Origin: Bradyrhizobiaceae bacterium
GTDB taxonomy: Bacteria > Pseudomonadota > Alphaproteobacteria > Rhizobiales > Xanthobacteraceae
Direction: 5' to 3'
Assembly (NCBI GenBank): GCA_003963145.1
Contig: RXJJ01000003.1
Location: 176,146 to 240,145, forward strand
Length of the DNA stretch: 64,000 nt
Shown: positions 17,062 to 26,082 of the stretch, piece by piece
Numbering within the stretch: the first letter of the stretch is position 1
Layout of the letters: each line of letters opens with the position of its first letter
Made by a program: the position numbers and the translations under genes
The notes under the pieces: model-generated
What the model saw: the letters and a program-made list of their open reading frames with translations, nothing else
Told to the model about the DNA's origin: nothing
Database searches by the model: none

Positions 17062-18120
17062 CTATTTGCCGGGGCGCAGATCGAGACCGACGCCCTTGTT
17101 GACGAAGCGAAGCGTGTACGCCTTGCGATAATCGAGATCGCGGCGGACCACGCCGGCGCGCACCATCTTGGTGAAAAAATCGCCCATGCGCGCGTCGCTC
17201 ATCGCGCCGATGCCATCCTTCAGCGCATCGCCCGAATCGACAATGCCGTAGTCCTTCATGCGCGCGACGGAATATTGCAGCAATGCATCGGTCATTTCAG
17301 GATTGAATTTCTTGATGAGGTCATTGCCGGGTTTGTTGTCGCCATAAAGGTAATGATACCAGCCGATGATCGAGGCATCGACGAAGCGCTGGACGAGATC
17401 CGGCTTCTTGTCGATCATCACAGCGCGGGTTTCGATCAACGTGGAATAGGAGCTGAAGCCGTAATCGGCGAGCAGGATCACGGTCGGCCTGAATTTGGCC
17501 TGCTGCTCGACGGCAAAGGGCTCGGAGGTGACGTAGCCCTGCATCGCGCTGTTTTTGTTGGCGATGAAGGGCTGCGCGTTGAACGTATAGGGCCGCACAT
17601 TCTCCTCGCTGAATTTGTACTCGCTCTTCAGCCACTGGAAGTAAGTCGGCATGCCTTCCTTGGAAACGAACAGCGTCAGCGGCCTCAGATCCTCCAGCGT
17701 CTTCACCCTGGATTCGGGATGCGCCAGAAACACCTGCGGGTCCTTCTGGAACATCGCCGCGACCGCGACCACAGGCACGTTGTTGGCCACGGCGTCGAAC
17801 GATTGCAGCGTGTTCGCCGACATGAAGAAGTCGAGCTTGCCGGCGATCAGGAGAATCCGGTTGTTGATGTTCGGCCCGCCCGGCACGATGGTGACATCGA
17901 GGCCGTAGCTTTTGTAGGTGCCGTCCGCGACCGCCTGGAAAAATCCGCCATGCTCGGCTTCCGCCACCCAGTTGGTGCCGAAGGTGACCTTGTCGGGCAC
18001 GATCGCCACCGGCGCTTTCGGATCAGGCGCTTGCGCCGCGGCGGGACCGATCCACACCCCTCCGCAAAAGGCCGCCAGAAGAGCCGCCGTTAACGCTCGC
18101 GGCAGAAGAAAACGTCGCAT
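17062..18120 (-). CDS. ABC transporter substrate-binding protein, NMT1/THI5-like
   Basis: A 352-residue secreted binding protein with signal peptide MRRFLLPRALTAALLAAFCG through about PAAAQA. The mature chain includes FGTNWVAEAEHGGFFQAVADGTYKSYGLDVTIVPGG and NRILLIAGKLDFFMSANT, which match NMT1/THI5-type proteins that bind pyrimidines, riboflavin precursors, sulfonates or small amides. It is the first gene of the minus-strand block. The creatininase-family gene starts 67 bp away on the other strand, so a shared divergent promoter is likely. Confidence 0.9.
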   Translation of the reverse strand: MRRFLLPRALTAALLAAFCGGVWIGPAAAQAPDPKAPVAIVPDKVTFGTNWVAEAEHGGFFQAVADGTYKSYGLDVTIVPGGPNINNRILLIAGKLDFFMSANTLQSFDAVANNVPVVAVAAMFQKDPQVFLAHPESRVKTLEDLRPLTLFVSKEGMPTYFQWLKSEYKFSEENVRPYTFNAQPFIANKNSAMQGYVTSEPFAVEQQAKFRPTVILLADYGFSSYSTLIETRAVMIDKKPDLVQRFVDASIIGWYHYLYGDNKPGNDLIKKFNPEMTDALLQYSVARMKDYGIVDSGDALKDGIGAMSDARMGDFFTKMVRAGVVRRDLDYRKAYTLRFVNKGVGLDLRPGK

Positions 18121-18187
18121 ATTGGACTCCGGGATCGTGCCATCCTAGGTTTAGAGACTATCCCGGTTGAAAGAAATATCCCGCACG

Positions 18188-19003
18188 ATGACAGGTCCGT
18201 TCCCGCCCCGCGACTGGAGCCGTATTTACTGGCCCGATGTCAGCGCTGCCTCAACAGCACGCTGGATCGCGGTGCTGCCGCTGGCGGCGACGGAACAGCA
18301 CGGACCGCATTTGCCGCTCGGCACCGACACCGCGATCGCGCAAGCCTATCTCGCGCGGGTTCGCGAGACGCTCGCACGTACCATTCCTGCAAGTTTCCTG
18401 CCGGTGCAGGAGGTGGGGCTGTCGACTGAACACATCGCCTATCCCGGCACGCTGACGCTGCCTTATCATGTCGCGATCCGCAGCTGGCTCGCGCTCGGCG
18501 AGAGCGTGGCGCGCGCGGGTGTCCGCAAGCTGGTGATGGTGACAAGCCACGGCGGAAACAGCGACGCGATGGCGCTGGTGGCGCAGGAACTGCGATGCCG
18601 CAACAACATGCTCGTCGTGACCACGAGCTGGAGCCGATTCGGCGTGCCGGAGGGATTGTTCCCTGACGACGAATTGCGCCACGGCATCCATGGCGGCGCG
18701 GTGGAAACCTCGATCATGCTGGCTGCCGATCCGCAGAGCGTGCGGACGGACAGGATCGGGAATTTCACCCCGAGCAGCATCGCAATGGAAAAGGAATTCA
18801 ACCGGTTGTCCACGCGCCGCCCTGCGCCCTTCGCCTGGACCGCGCAGGACCTCAACGCCAGTGGCGCGGCCGGTGACGCCACCCTCGCCAGCGCCGAAAA
18901 AGGCCGCCTGCTGATCGAGCACGGCGCGAAAGCGTTTTGCGAGTTGCTGGCGGATGTCGACGCCTTCGATCTGGCGCGACTCGATACCGCACCAAAAGTG
19001 TAA
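18188..19003 (+). CDS. Creatininase-family amidohydrolase
   Basis: A 271-residue metal-dependent hydrolase. Metal ligands of the family are in place: E36 and H38 (EQHGPHLPLGTD), D47, H121 (SHGGN) and E173 (HGGAVETS). Family members open cyclic or linear amides: creatinine, formamidopyrimidine in flavin/F420 synthesis, and the mycofactocin precursor peptide. None of those pathways is present here, so the substrate is probably the compound imported by the adjacent ABC system. I chose this ATG over a TTG 21 bases upstream because MTGPFPPRDW leads directly into the conserved part. Confidence 0.88.
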   Translation: MTGPFPPRDWSRIYWPDVSAASTARWIAVLPLAATEQHGPHLPLGTDTAIAQAYLARVRETLARTIPASFLPVQEVGLSTEHIAYPGTLTLPYHVAIRSWLALGESVARAGVRKLVMVTSHGGNSDAMALVAQELRCRNNMLVVTTSWSRFGVPEGLFPDDELRHGIHGGAVETSIMLAADPQSVRTDRIGNFTPSSIAMEKEFNRLSTRRPAPFAWTAQDLNASGAAGDATLASAEKGRLLIEHGAKAFCELLADVDAFDLARLDTAPKV

Positions 19004-19119
19004 GCCCGGCGCAGTCTTTCCCTTTCGAAAAAATTACAAACCGGGTCGAACCCGATCGCGCGTCTCCTCCACCAATGGGCATGACGGCCATGACGGCCGC
19101 CCAACGGATGGAGATCAAC

Positions 19120-19392
19120 ATGTCGATCAAGACCAGACTGGCTGCAGCTGCGTTTGCGGCACTCACTTTGACCGGCGGCGCCATCGCCACCACGAGCCCG
19201 GCACAGGCCGGTCATTATAACGGGGCCGCCATCGGCCTCGGTATCGCATCGGGTGTTGTGCTTGGCGCGGCCATCGCCGGCAACAGCTACGGCCCTCCCG
19301 CTTACGCCTATGGCTATCGCCGCTGCGGCTGGGTTCGCCAGTTCGACGCCTACGGCAATTACATCGGCCGGGTCCGGAGCTGCGCTTACTGA
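19120..19392 (+). CDS. Small secreted glycine/tyrosine-rich protein
   Basis: A 90-residue protein with signal peptide ending SPAQA-GH (about residue 30), then a Gly/Ala stretch of glycine-zipper type (AAIGLGIASGVVLGAAIAG) and a Tyr-rich tail with two cysteines (RRCGW and RSCAY). It resembles the many small envelope proteins of Bradyrhizobium relatives; I know no assigned role. The ATG is preceded by GGAG at seven bases. A strong terminator follows at 19442. Confidence 0.7.
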   Translation: MSIKTRLAAAAFAALTLTGGAIATTSPAQAGHYNGAAIGLGIASGVVLGAAIAGNSYGPPAYAYGYRRCGWVRQFDAYGNYIGRVRSCAY

Positions 19393-19441
19393 TCCAGCCT
19401 CTTCGCGCCGGCCTGGCGCCTCATCCACGCCTGCCCGCGCA

Positions 19442-19478
19442 GGCCCGTCCGGACTGTCCCCCCGGGCGGGCCATTTTT
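19442..19478 (+). terminator. Rho-independent terminator
   Basis: GGCCCGTCCGG (19442-19452) pairs over 11 bp (one G-U) with CCGGGCGGGCC (19462-19472), followed by ATTTTT. It ends the small secreted-protein transcript and insulates the following porin gene. Confidence 0.75.
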
Positions 19479-19516
19479 ATGGTCTTGGAAACGAAAGGAC
19501 TTCGGGGCTGAATTAG

Positions 19517-19556
19517 TTGCAAATCATTCGCAAAAATAGTTGACAATAGTTCGCAA
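19517..19556. promoter_or_regulatory. Two tandem 17-bp palindromes, Fur/Mur-like operator
   Basis: TTGCAAATCATTCGCAA (19517-19533) and TTGACAATAGTTCGCAA (19540-19556) match at 13 of 17 positions and lie 23 bp apart, about two helix turns. Each fits the pattern TTGC-R-AAT-N-ATT-Y-GCAA imperfectly, like alphaproteobacterial Fur/Mur boxes. The second contains TTGACA, a possible -35 box. The porin ATG is about 135 bp downstream. The regulator is inferred, not seen. Confidence 0.5.
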
Positions 19557-19690
19557 CAAGCGCTGATTGCGCCCATGAAAGTCACCACTCCAGTCCGGCT
19601 CATAATTGCGGTTGATGACAGCGAGACGACAGCGATATGCGCGTGTCGTTGTGGTGGCTTGGCCGCAAACGCCATGGCAAGTGTGTGGCC

Positions 19691-21667
19691 ATGAGCGCGA
19701 TTCTCCGCATCCCTGCCGCAGGCCTGCTGCTGATTGGCGCAGCGAATGCCACCGCGCGCGCAGCGGACTTTCCGGTGAAAGCACCGAACCTTCAGCCCTC
19801 ATTCGACTGGTCCGGCGTCTACATTGGCGCGCATACGGGTTATGGATTCGGCCACGCTAGCACCACGGCTTTCGATCCCGGCGCGACGACGGGCGGAAAC
19901 GCTTACGGCGGCGCAATCGGCGGTGTTCAGGCGGGATATAATTTCCTGCTGCCGTCACGCGTTCTGCTCGGCGTCGAGGCCGATATCTCCTTTCCGAGCT
20001 ATCTTGACGGCAACAATGTCGCCGCGTCGATCGCAACGCCGAACGCCTCGGTGGTCGAGCAACTCGACTATGCCGGCACCGTGCGCGGCCGGATCGGATA
20101 CGCCGCGCCGGCCTGGATGATCTACGCGACCGCGGGATTCGCTTGGGCGGGCGAGCGGTTTCTTCACACGCCCTTGAGCGGCGGCGAGGACAGGACGCTC
20201 TATCAACGCACCGGCTGGGCGGCCGGTGCGGGTATCGAAGCCGCCATCGCGCCGCAATGGACCGCGCGGCTCGAATATCTCTACAGCGATTACGGCACGG
20301 CCAGTCTCGGCCTGGTCTCGGGCGCGCATGTCAACTCGGCGCTGGATTTCCAGACCATCCGCATCGGGCTTAATCGCAAGATCGATAGTCCCGGCATTGG
20401 CACTCCGTCCATGGCGCCGCAGTCCGATCCCACTGAAGCCAACCGATGGGAGATCTGGGGCCAGACCACCTATCTCGGCCAGGGCTATCCCGCCTTCGGC
20501 GCGCCCTATAGCGGGGTCAACAGCCTCACGCCGAATGCGCAATACCAGGCGACCTGGAGCAACAGCCTCTATATCAATGCGCGGCTCTGGGACGGCGGCG
20601 AGTTCTATTTCAACCCGGAACTGCTCCAGGGCTTCGGCCTCAGCGATACCGTGGGCCTCGGCGGCTTTTCCAGCGGCGAAGCGCAGAAATCGAATTTCCC
20701 CTATCCGCGCTTCAATCCGTCGCGATTTTACGTGCGCCAGACTTTCGGGTTCGGCGGCGAGCAGGAAATGCTCGAGGGCGGACCGAGCCAGCTCAGCGGC
20801 AAGGAGGACATTTCCCGCCTGACCCTGCAGGCCGGCAAGTTCGCGGTGCTGGACGTCTTCGACGGCAACTCTTACGCAAAGGATCCGCGTCAGGATTTCA
20901 TGAACTGGTCGATCTGGGCGCCGGGCGCGTTCGACTATTCGGCCGACAAGGTGGGCCTGACCTATGGCGGCACGGCGGAACTGAACCAGAAGAACTGGGC
21001 GTTCCGGCTCGGCTATTTCCTGATGGACGCGGAATCCAACTCCAACAATTTCGACATGAAGATTTTTTCGCGCGGCGAATATGTCGCCGAACTGGAACAG
21101 CGCTACACGCTGTTCGGAATGCCCGGAAAATTGCGCGCCATCGGCTGGATCAACAGCGCCTTCTCCGGCAGCTACCGCGAGACGCTCGATAATCCCGCGC
21201 TCGATCTCGATATCGCCCAGACCCGCAAGGGTCGCATCAAATACGGCTATGTCGTCAACCTCGAACAAGCGCTGACGCAGGACATCGGCCTGTTCGGGCG
21301 CTGGAGCTGGAACGACGGCAAGACCGAGATCATGGCCTTCACGGATATCGACGCTTCGCTGTCGGGCGGCCTGTCGATCAAGGGACGATCATGGGGACGG
21401 CCGGACGATACGGTGGGCATCGCCGGAGCCGTCAACGCCTTGTCGGCGGATCATCGCGATTTCATCGCCGCCGGCGGCCTCGGCGTTCTGATCGGCGACG
21501 GCCGACTCAATTATCATCAGGAAAATATCCTGGAGACCTATTACGCCATCGCGCTCAACAAGCAGCTCACCGTGACCGGCGACTACCAGTACATTCAAAA
21601 TCCCGCCTACAACGCCGACCGCGGCCCCGTCTCGATCTTCTCGGGCCGCCTGCGCGGGCAATTTTAA
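19691..21667 (+). CDS. Two-barrel outer-membrane protein: Omp25-like domain fused to OprB-like porin
   Basis: The 658-residue chain has a signal peptide (cleavage near ARA-AD, residue 24). Residues 25-231 form an Omp25/31-type small barrel (FDWSGVYIGAHTGYGFG, WTARLEYLYSDYG, IRIGLNRKI). A proline-rich linker (232-250) joins it to an OprB-like porin from about 252 (WEIWGQTTYLGQ) to the final phenylalanine of SGRLRGQF, the usual barrel C-terminus. Small barrel and porin normally come as separate proteins. The in-frame ATG 54 bases upstream would give an over-long signal sequence. Tandem palindromes upstream suggest metal-dependent control. Substrate: sugars, or by analogy with regulated channels a metal ion; undecided. 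Confidence 0.8.
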   Translation: MSAILRIPAAGLLLIGAANATARAADFPVKAPNLQPSFDWSGVYIGAHTGYGFGHASTTAFDPGATTGGNAYGGAIGGVQAGYNFLLPSRVLLGVEADISFPSYLDGNNVAASIATPNASVVEQLDYAGTVRGRIGYAAPAWMIYATAGFAWAGERFLHTPLSGGEDRTLYQRTGWAAGAGIEAAIAPQWTARLEYLYSDYGTASLGLVSGAHVNSALDFQTIRIGLNRKIDSPGIGTPSMAPQSDPTEANRWEIWGQTTYLGQGYPAFGAPYSGVNSLTPNAQYQATWSNSLYINARLWDGGEFYFNPELLQGFGLSDTVGLGGFSSGEAQKSNFPYPRFNPSRFYVRQTFGFGGEQEMLEGGPSQLSGKEDISRLTLQAGKFAVLDVFDGNSYAKDPRQDFMNWSIWAPGAFDYSADKVGLTYGGTAELNQKNWAFRLGYFLMDAESNSNNFDMKIFSRGEYVAELEQRYTLFGMPGKLRAIGWINSAFSGSYRETLDNPALDLDIAQTRKGRIKYGYVVNLEQALTQDIGLFGRWSWNDGKTEIMAFTDIDASLSGGLSIKGRSWGRPDDTVGIAGAVNALSADHRDFIAAGGLGVLIGDGRLNYHQENILETYYAIALNKQLTVTGDYQYIQNPAYNADRGPVSIFSGRLRGQF

Positions 21668-21682
21668 CGCGCCTCTTAAACA

Positions 21683-23308
21683 TCACATCCTGGGTGCGAA
21701 CGTGTCCGCCTGCGCGCAGGCCCATGCGTCCCTGAAGCGGGGGTTGTCCGTCCCCTCCAGCAATTCGCCGGAACGCAAACAGGGATAAAGCTGCGCGAAG
21801 GAGATGACATCCGTACCCGTTATCCGGTGCGAAAAATGGATCGGACGAATCTGCTGCGGATGCTCCAGCCCCGCGGCGGCGATCAGTTCGGCCAAGACAT
21901 GTAACGTGGCGCGGTGATAGTTGAAGACACGCTCATATTTATCGGCCACCACCAGCGCGCGGCTGCGGGTCGGGTCCTGCGTGGTCACGCCGGTCGGGCA
22001 GCGGTCGGTGTGGCAGCTCAGCGACTGGATACAGCCGAGTGCGAACATGAAGCCGCGTCCCGAATTGCACCAGTCCGCGCCGAGCGCCATCGCGCGCGCC
22101 ATGTCGAAGGCGCTGGCGATCTTGCCGGACGCGCCAATGCGGATGCGCTCGCGCGCTCCAATGCCGACCAGCGCGTTATGGACGAAGTTGACGCCCTCGC
22201 GCATCGGCATGCCCAGATGATCCATGAATTCGACCGGCGCCGCGCCGGTGCCGCCTTCCTTGCCATCGACCACGATGAAATCGGGATAGATATTGGTCTG
22301 CAGCATCGCCTTGCAGATCGCCAGAAATTCCCAGCGATGGCCGATGCAGAGCTTGAAACCCGCGGGCTTGCCGCCGGACAGGCGGCGCATTTCGCCGATG
22401 AATTGCATCATCCCGACCGGTGTCGAGAAGGCGCGGTGATAGGCTGGCGAAATGCAATCCTCCCCCATCGCCACGCCGCGGATGCGTGAAATCTCCTCCG
22501 ACACTTTCGCCGCCGGCAGAACGCCGCCATGGCCGGGCTTGGCGCCCTGGCTGATTTTCAGCTCGACCATCTTGATCTGGTCGCCGCTGGCAACGTGCGC
22601 GAATTCATCGGGGTTGAACGAGCCGTCGGGATTGCGGCAGCCGAAATAGCCTGAGCCGATTTCCCAGATCAGATCGCCGCCTTTTTCGCGATGGTAGGGG
22701 CTGACGCCGCCCTCGCCGGTATCGTGCGCGAAATGGCCCTGCTTCGCGCCGGCGTTCAATGCACGGATCGCGTTCGGGCTGAGCGCACCGAAGCTCATCG
22801 CCGAAATGTTAAGGACGGAGGCGGAGTATGGCTTGCTGCATTCGGGACCGCCGATCGTGACGCGAAAATGTTCTTTTATTGGCGGTTTCGGCGCGACCGA
22901 ATGATGCATCCATTCGAAACCGTCGCTGTAGACTTCTTCCTGCGTGCCGAAGGGCCGCTTGTCGAGAACCATCTTGGCGCGCTGATAGACCACCGCGCGC
23001 TTGTCGCGGCTGAAGGGCTTGCCGTCTTTTTCGCTCTCGAAAAAATACTGCCGCATCTCGGGGCGGATTTCCTCGAGCAGGAAACGCAGATGCGCGGCAA
23101 TCGGATAATTCCGCAGAATCGCGTGCGAGGTCTGCATCAGATCGCTGAGACCGAGACAAACGAGGCCGCCGAACAGAACGAGCGGAGCGAACAGATAGGG
23201 CCATAACGCCGTTTCGCTCACGAGAAGTGCGACGAGGAAGGCCGTCACGACAATGCAGATGGTCAGGACGATAAAACGCGGAGTCAGCGGAAGCAGCAGC
23301 GTCTGCAT
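21683..23308 (-). CDS. Membrane-anchored FMN-binding glutamate-synthase-family protein
   Basis: A 541-residue protein with two N-terminal membrane helices (about 10-60) and a GltB-like FMN barrel. Visible motifs are ISAMSFGALSPNAIRALN, ISQGAKPGHGGVLPA, FIVVDGKEGGTGAAP and the cysteine set CIQSLSCHTDRC (C-x5-C-x4-C), which binds [3Fe-4S] in glutamate synthase. The glutaminase domain of GltB is missing, so it is not an ordinary glutamate synthase; such stand-alone proteins have no agreed substrate. The ATG has GAGG five bases before it. It converges on the two-barrel porin with 15 bp between stops. Confidence 0.85.
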   Translation of the reverse strand: MQTLLLPLTPRFIVLTICIVVTAFLVALLVSETALWPYLFAPLVLFGGLVCLGLSDLMQTSHAILRNYPIAAHLRFLLEEIRPEMRQYFFESEKDGKPFSRDKRAVVYQRAKMVLDKRPFGTQEEVYSDGFEWMHHSVAPKPPIKEHFRVTIGGPECSKPYSASVLNISAMSFGALSPNAIRALNAGAKQGHFAHDTGEGGVSPYHREKGGDLIWEIGSGYFGCRNPDGSFNPDEFAHVASGDQIKMVELKISQGAKPGHGGVLPAAKVSEEISRIRGVAMGEDCISPAYHRAFSTPVGMMQFIGEMRRLSGGKPAGFKLCIGHRWEFLAICKAMLQTNIYPDFIVVDGKEGGTGAAPVEFMDHLGMPMREGVNFVHNALVGIGARERIRIGASGKIASAFDMARAMALGADWCNSGRGFMFALGCIQSLSCHTDRCPTGVTTQDPTRSRALVVADKYERVFNYHRATLHVLAELIAAAGLEHPQQIRPIHFSHRITGTDVISFAQLYPCLRSGELLEGTDNPRFRDAWACAQADTFAPRM

Positions 23309-23451
23309 GGAAACCTCGGGGCGCAGCGGCGGGAGAGGATCGAAGAGAAGAGTCGGGCGGGGATTCGTGCTTGGCAACCTTTATTGAAGCCAAAGCATTT
23401 CATTGTGACGACACGGGAATGCATGCATTGGTGTTGCACAGCAACATGAAG

Positions 23452-24336
23452 TTAGTGAGCGTGGGGCTGCATTTCCTCGGGAATGCCGCCCTTCTCAAGG
23501 CCGCCGGACGCGATCCATCTTTCGGTGGCGGAGGTGGCGCGGTCGATATGCTCCCCTGAGCGCGAAAAATCGTAAGGTGAGCCGACCAGCGGACACAGCG
23601 GCGGCACCACGGCGTATTGGATGCCGGGCTTCAAATCCTCAAGGTCTTCCATCATCTGGCGCGCGATCAGAAGCGTTACCGCGTGCAGCACGTTGGCAAG
23701 CGCGCCGACTGGCGGGGTGTTGCTGGCACAGGCATAACCCGTCGGCAGAATAATGAGCTTCGTTGCGCCCTTCTCGATCGCGACCTGAATCGGCGTGTTG
23801 CTGGAAATCGCCCCATCCGCAAGATAGCGGCCGCGATATTCGACCGGCGCGAATGCGCCGGGAATCGACGTACTCGCGACAATGGCTTCGGTGGCGGAGC
23901 CGTCCGACAACACCACGGTCTCGCCGGAGACAATGTCGGTGGTGACGATGTGAAGAGGCAGCTTCGCCTCCTCGATATTCCTGTAAGGCAGATTGTCCTC
24001 GATGAGCTTGCGGACACCATCATGCGAGATCAGAAAATCGCGCCGCCACAGGAAGGTCATCAGGGTCCGCAGGGAAATCGGAAAAATGTCCTGCCGTCGC
24101 AGGCCGCGCCAGATCGTCGCGAGTTTCTGAACGCCGTCCGGTGTCGGATCGCCGGCGAAATAGGCGCCATTCATCGCCCCCACGCTGCATCCCACGACAA
24201 TATCGGGAATTACGCCGTGCGCGACGATAGCCTGCAGCATGCCGACCTGAACCGCGCCGAAACTGCCGCCGCCGGCGAAGACGAAAGCCGTCTTTTCGGA
24301 CTTCAGATGCAGCAAACGATCGAGCGACAATGGCAA
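23452..24336 (-). CDS. Patatin-like phospholipase
   Basis: A 294-residue serine acylhydrolase. The oxyanion loop GGGSFGAVQ (22-30), nucleophile S51 in GCSVG and catalytic D174 in LADGAISSNTP form the Ser-Asp dyad of patatins. There is no signal peptide, so it is probably cytosolic or membrane-associated like RssA-type proteins. It lies between the FMN protein and the GntP permease with more than 100 bp on each side, so it is probably transcribed alone. Confidence 0.9.
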   Translation of the reverse strand: MPLSLDRLLHLKSEKTAFVFAGGGSFGAVQVGMLQAIVAHGVIPDIVVGCSVGAMNGAYFAGDPTPDGVQKLATIWRGLRRQDIFPISLRTLMTFLWRRDFLISHDGVRKLIEDNLPYRNIEEAKLPLHIVTTDIVSGETVVLSDGSATEAIVASTSIPGAFAPVEYRGRYLADGAISSNTPIQVAIEKGATKLIILPTGYACASNTPPVGALANVLHAVTLLIARQMMEDLEDLKPGIQYAVVPPLCPLVGSPYDFSRSGEHIDRATSATERWIASGGLEKGGIPEEMQPHAH

Positions 24337-24468
24337 AGGGTAAAACCTTGCGGCAGTTACGTCCGGCTCCGCGGCTTATATCAACGCTGCCGCGAGAGAG
24401 GCAATCGGGCGATTGGACAATTCAGGAGCCGGGATTGCTCCCGGCCTGATTGCTTTAAACCCTTGCGA

Positions 24469-25908
24469 TCAGAACGAGCCGAACGTCGACCCCAACGCAA
24501 AAACCACCGCCAGCGAGATGATCACACTCACGATCACGGTCATCACCATGTCGCCATAGCTCTTGGCGTGGGTCTGCTTGCTGATCTGGAGCAGCAGCAG
24601 AACGGTTCCGTTGTGCGGCAGCGCATCGAGCGTGCCGGCACTGATGGTCGTCAGGCGGTGCATCAGTTCGGGATTGATTCCATATTCGCCCGCAAGGCGC
24701 ATGTATTCGGCGCCGAGCGCATTCAGCGCGATCGCCATGCCGCCCGATGCGGTGCCGGTGAGCGCGGCGAGCGCGTTCATGGCAACGATGAGCGACACCA
24801 GCGGTCCTCCGGGAATCTGCAGCACGGCGTCGCGGACCGTCGCGAAGGCCGGCAGCGTCGCGATCACCGCGCCGAATCCGACAAGGCTGGCCACCGTCAT
24901 GATCGGCAGCACCGAGGAGTTCGCGCCGGCGTCGAGGCTCTCGCGCAGGTTGGGAAGACGCTGATAATTGACAATGATGAGCGTGACGATCGCGGCGAAA
25001 AGCGCGATCAACACCGCCCATACGCCGAGCAGGCCGTTCACGTTCACGCCCCAGCGCTCAAAACTGATGAACGAGAAATCGATGCGCGGCAGGATGACAA
25101 GCGCCATCATGAAGTTGACCACGATAACGACGAGCAGCGGGAGGGCGGCGAAAAAGAACGGCGGATGACTGGAGCCGCGTTTGCCGTGGTCAAGTTCGGC
25201 GGGGTCGAAATCGCCCGAAAGCGTCGCCTGTTCGCGCGTCTTCTCCTCAATCACCGGCACGCCTGAATCGTCGACATATCCTTCGCCCGCGGCGCGAGCT
25301 TTGGCTTCTACACGAGCAAGCCACCACAATCCGAAAATCAAAGTGACGATCGAGGCGATGATCCCGAGTCCCGGCGCGGCGAAAGTCGTGGTGCCGAAAT
25401 AGGGCATCGGGATCGCGTTGTTGGTCGATGGCGTGCCGGGCATCGCCGACATCGTGAAGGTGAACGCGCCAAGACCGATCGCGGCCGGCATCAGCCGCGC
25501 CGGAATGTTCGCGGCCTTGAACATTTCGCGCGTCATCGGAACCAGAACGAAAAACGCGACGAATACGCTGACGCCGCCATATGTGACGACGGCGGATGCC
25601 AGAACGACGGCGAGCATCGTCCGCTTCACGCCGAGCTTCTGCGTCAGATAATTGGCGATGGAGGTGATGGAGCCGCTGTCGTCCATCAGCTTGCCGAAGA
25701 TGCCCCCGAGCAGAAACAGCGGAAACCACTGCGTCACGAACCGGGCGGTGCCGACCATGAAGGTCTGGGTCCAGTTGATCAGAAGCGGCTCGCCGGAAAG
25801 CGCGGCAGCCAGGAGCGCCGCTGCCGGCGAGAGCATCAGCACGCTCCAGCCGCGATAGGCCAGCCACATCAGGAGCCCGAGAGAAATCAGGATTGCAAAA
25901 AGTCCCAT
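24469..25908 (-). CDS. GntP-family permease
   Basis: A 479-residue membrane protein with about twelve helices. GSITSIANYLTQKLG, TYGGVSVFVAFFVLVPMTREMF and FTMSAMPGTPSTNNAIPM match the GntP family (gluconate, hydroxyacid or short-chain acid:H+ symport). A cytosolic loop rich in charge (about 205-245, EEKTREQATLSGDFDPAE) divides the two halves. No sugar-acid kinase is nearby, so the substrate is unclear; hydroxyacids are plausible. AAGG precedes the ATG. Confidence 0.88.
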   Translation of the reverse strand: MGLFAILISLGLLMWLAYRGWSVLMLSPAAALLAAALSGEPLLINWTQTFMVGTARFVTQWFPLFLLGGIFGKLMDDSGSITSIANYLTQKLGVKRTMLAVVLASAVVTYGGVSVFVAFFVLVPMTREMFKAANIPARLMPAAIGLGAFTFTMSAMPGTPSTNNAIPMPYFGTTTFAAPGLGIIASIVTLIFGLWWLARVEAKARAAGEGYVDDSGVPVIEEKTREQATLSGDFDPAELDHGKRGSSHPPFFFAALPLLVVIVVNFMMALVILPRIDFSFISFERWGVNVNGLLGVWAVLIALFAAIVTLIIVNYQRLPNLRESLDAGANSSVLPIMTVASLVGFGAVIATLPAFATVRDAVLQIPGGPLVSLIVAMNALAALTGTASGGMAIALNALGAEYMRLAGEYGINPELMHRLTTISAGTLDALPHNGTVLLLLQISKQTHAKSYGDMVMTVIVSVIISLAVVFALGSTFGSF

Positions 25909-26005
25909 GATTGACCTTTTCAGTCTTTCGAGGTCCCAAAAGCGAAGACCATCAGCTTGGTCGCGAAATGCAAAAAGACGACTGGTAGCTTACGGACGAG
26001 TGAAC

Positions 26006-26082
26006 TGGCGATCCCGGGATGACTCGAACATCCGACCTAGCGTTTAGGAAACGCTCGCTCTATCCGGCTGAGCTACGGGACC
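26006..26082 (-). tRNA. tRNA-Arg (anticodon CCU)
   Basis: Read on the minus strand, 77 nt fold into a cloverleaf: acceptor GGTCCCG with CGGGATC (one G-U), D arm GCTCAGCCGGATAGAGC, anticodon stem AGCGT/ACGCT around TTCCTAA, and T arm GGATG-TTCGAGT-CATCC. The discriminator is G and CCA is encoded. Anticodon CCT reads AGG. No integrated element or duplicated 3' end is seen beside it. Confidence 0.95.

Noticed and set aside
26006-26082. tRNA-Arg as attachment site of an integrated island
   Set aside because: No integrase and no repeated tRNA 3' end nearby; flanking genes look chromosomal.
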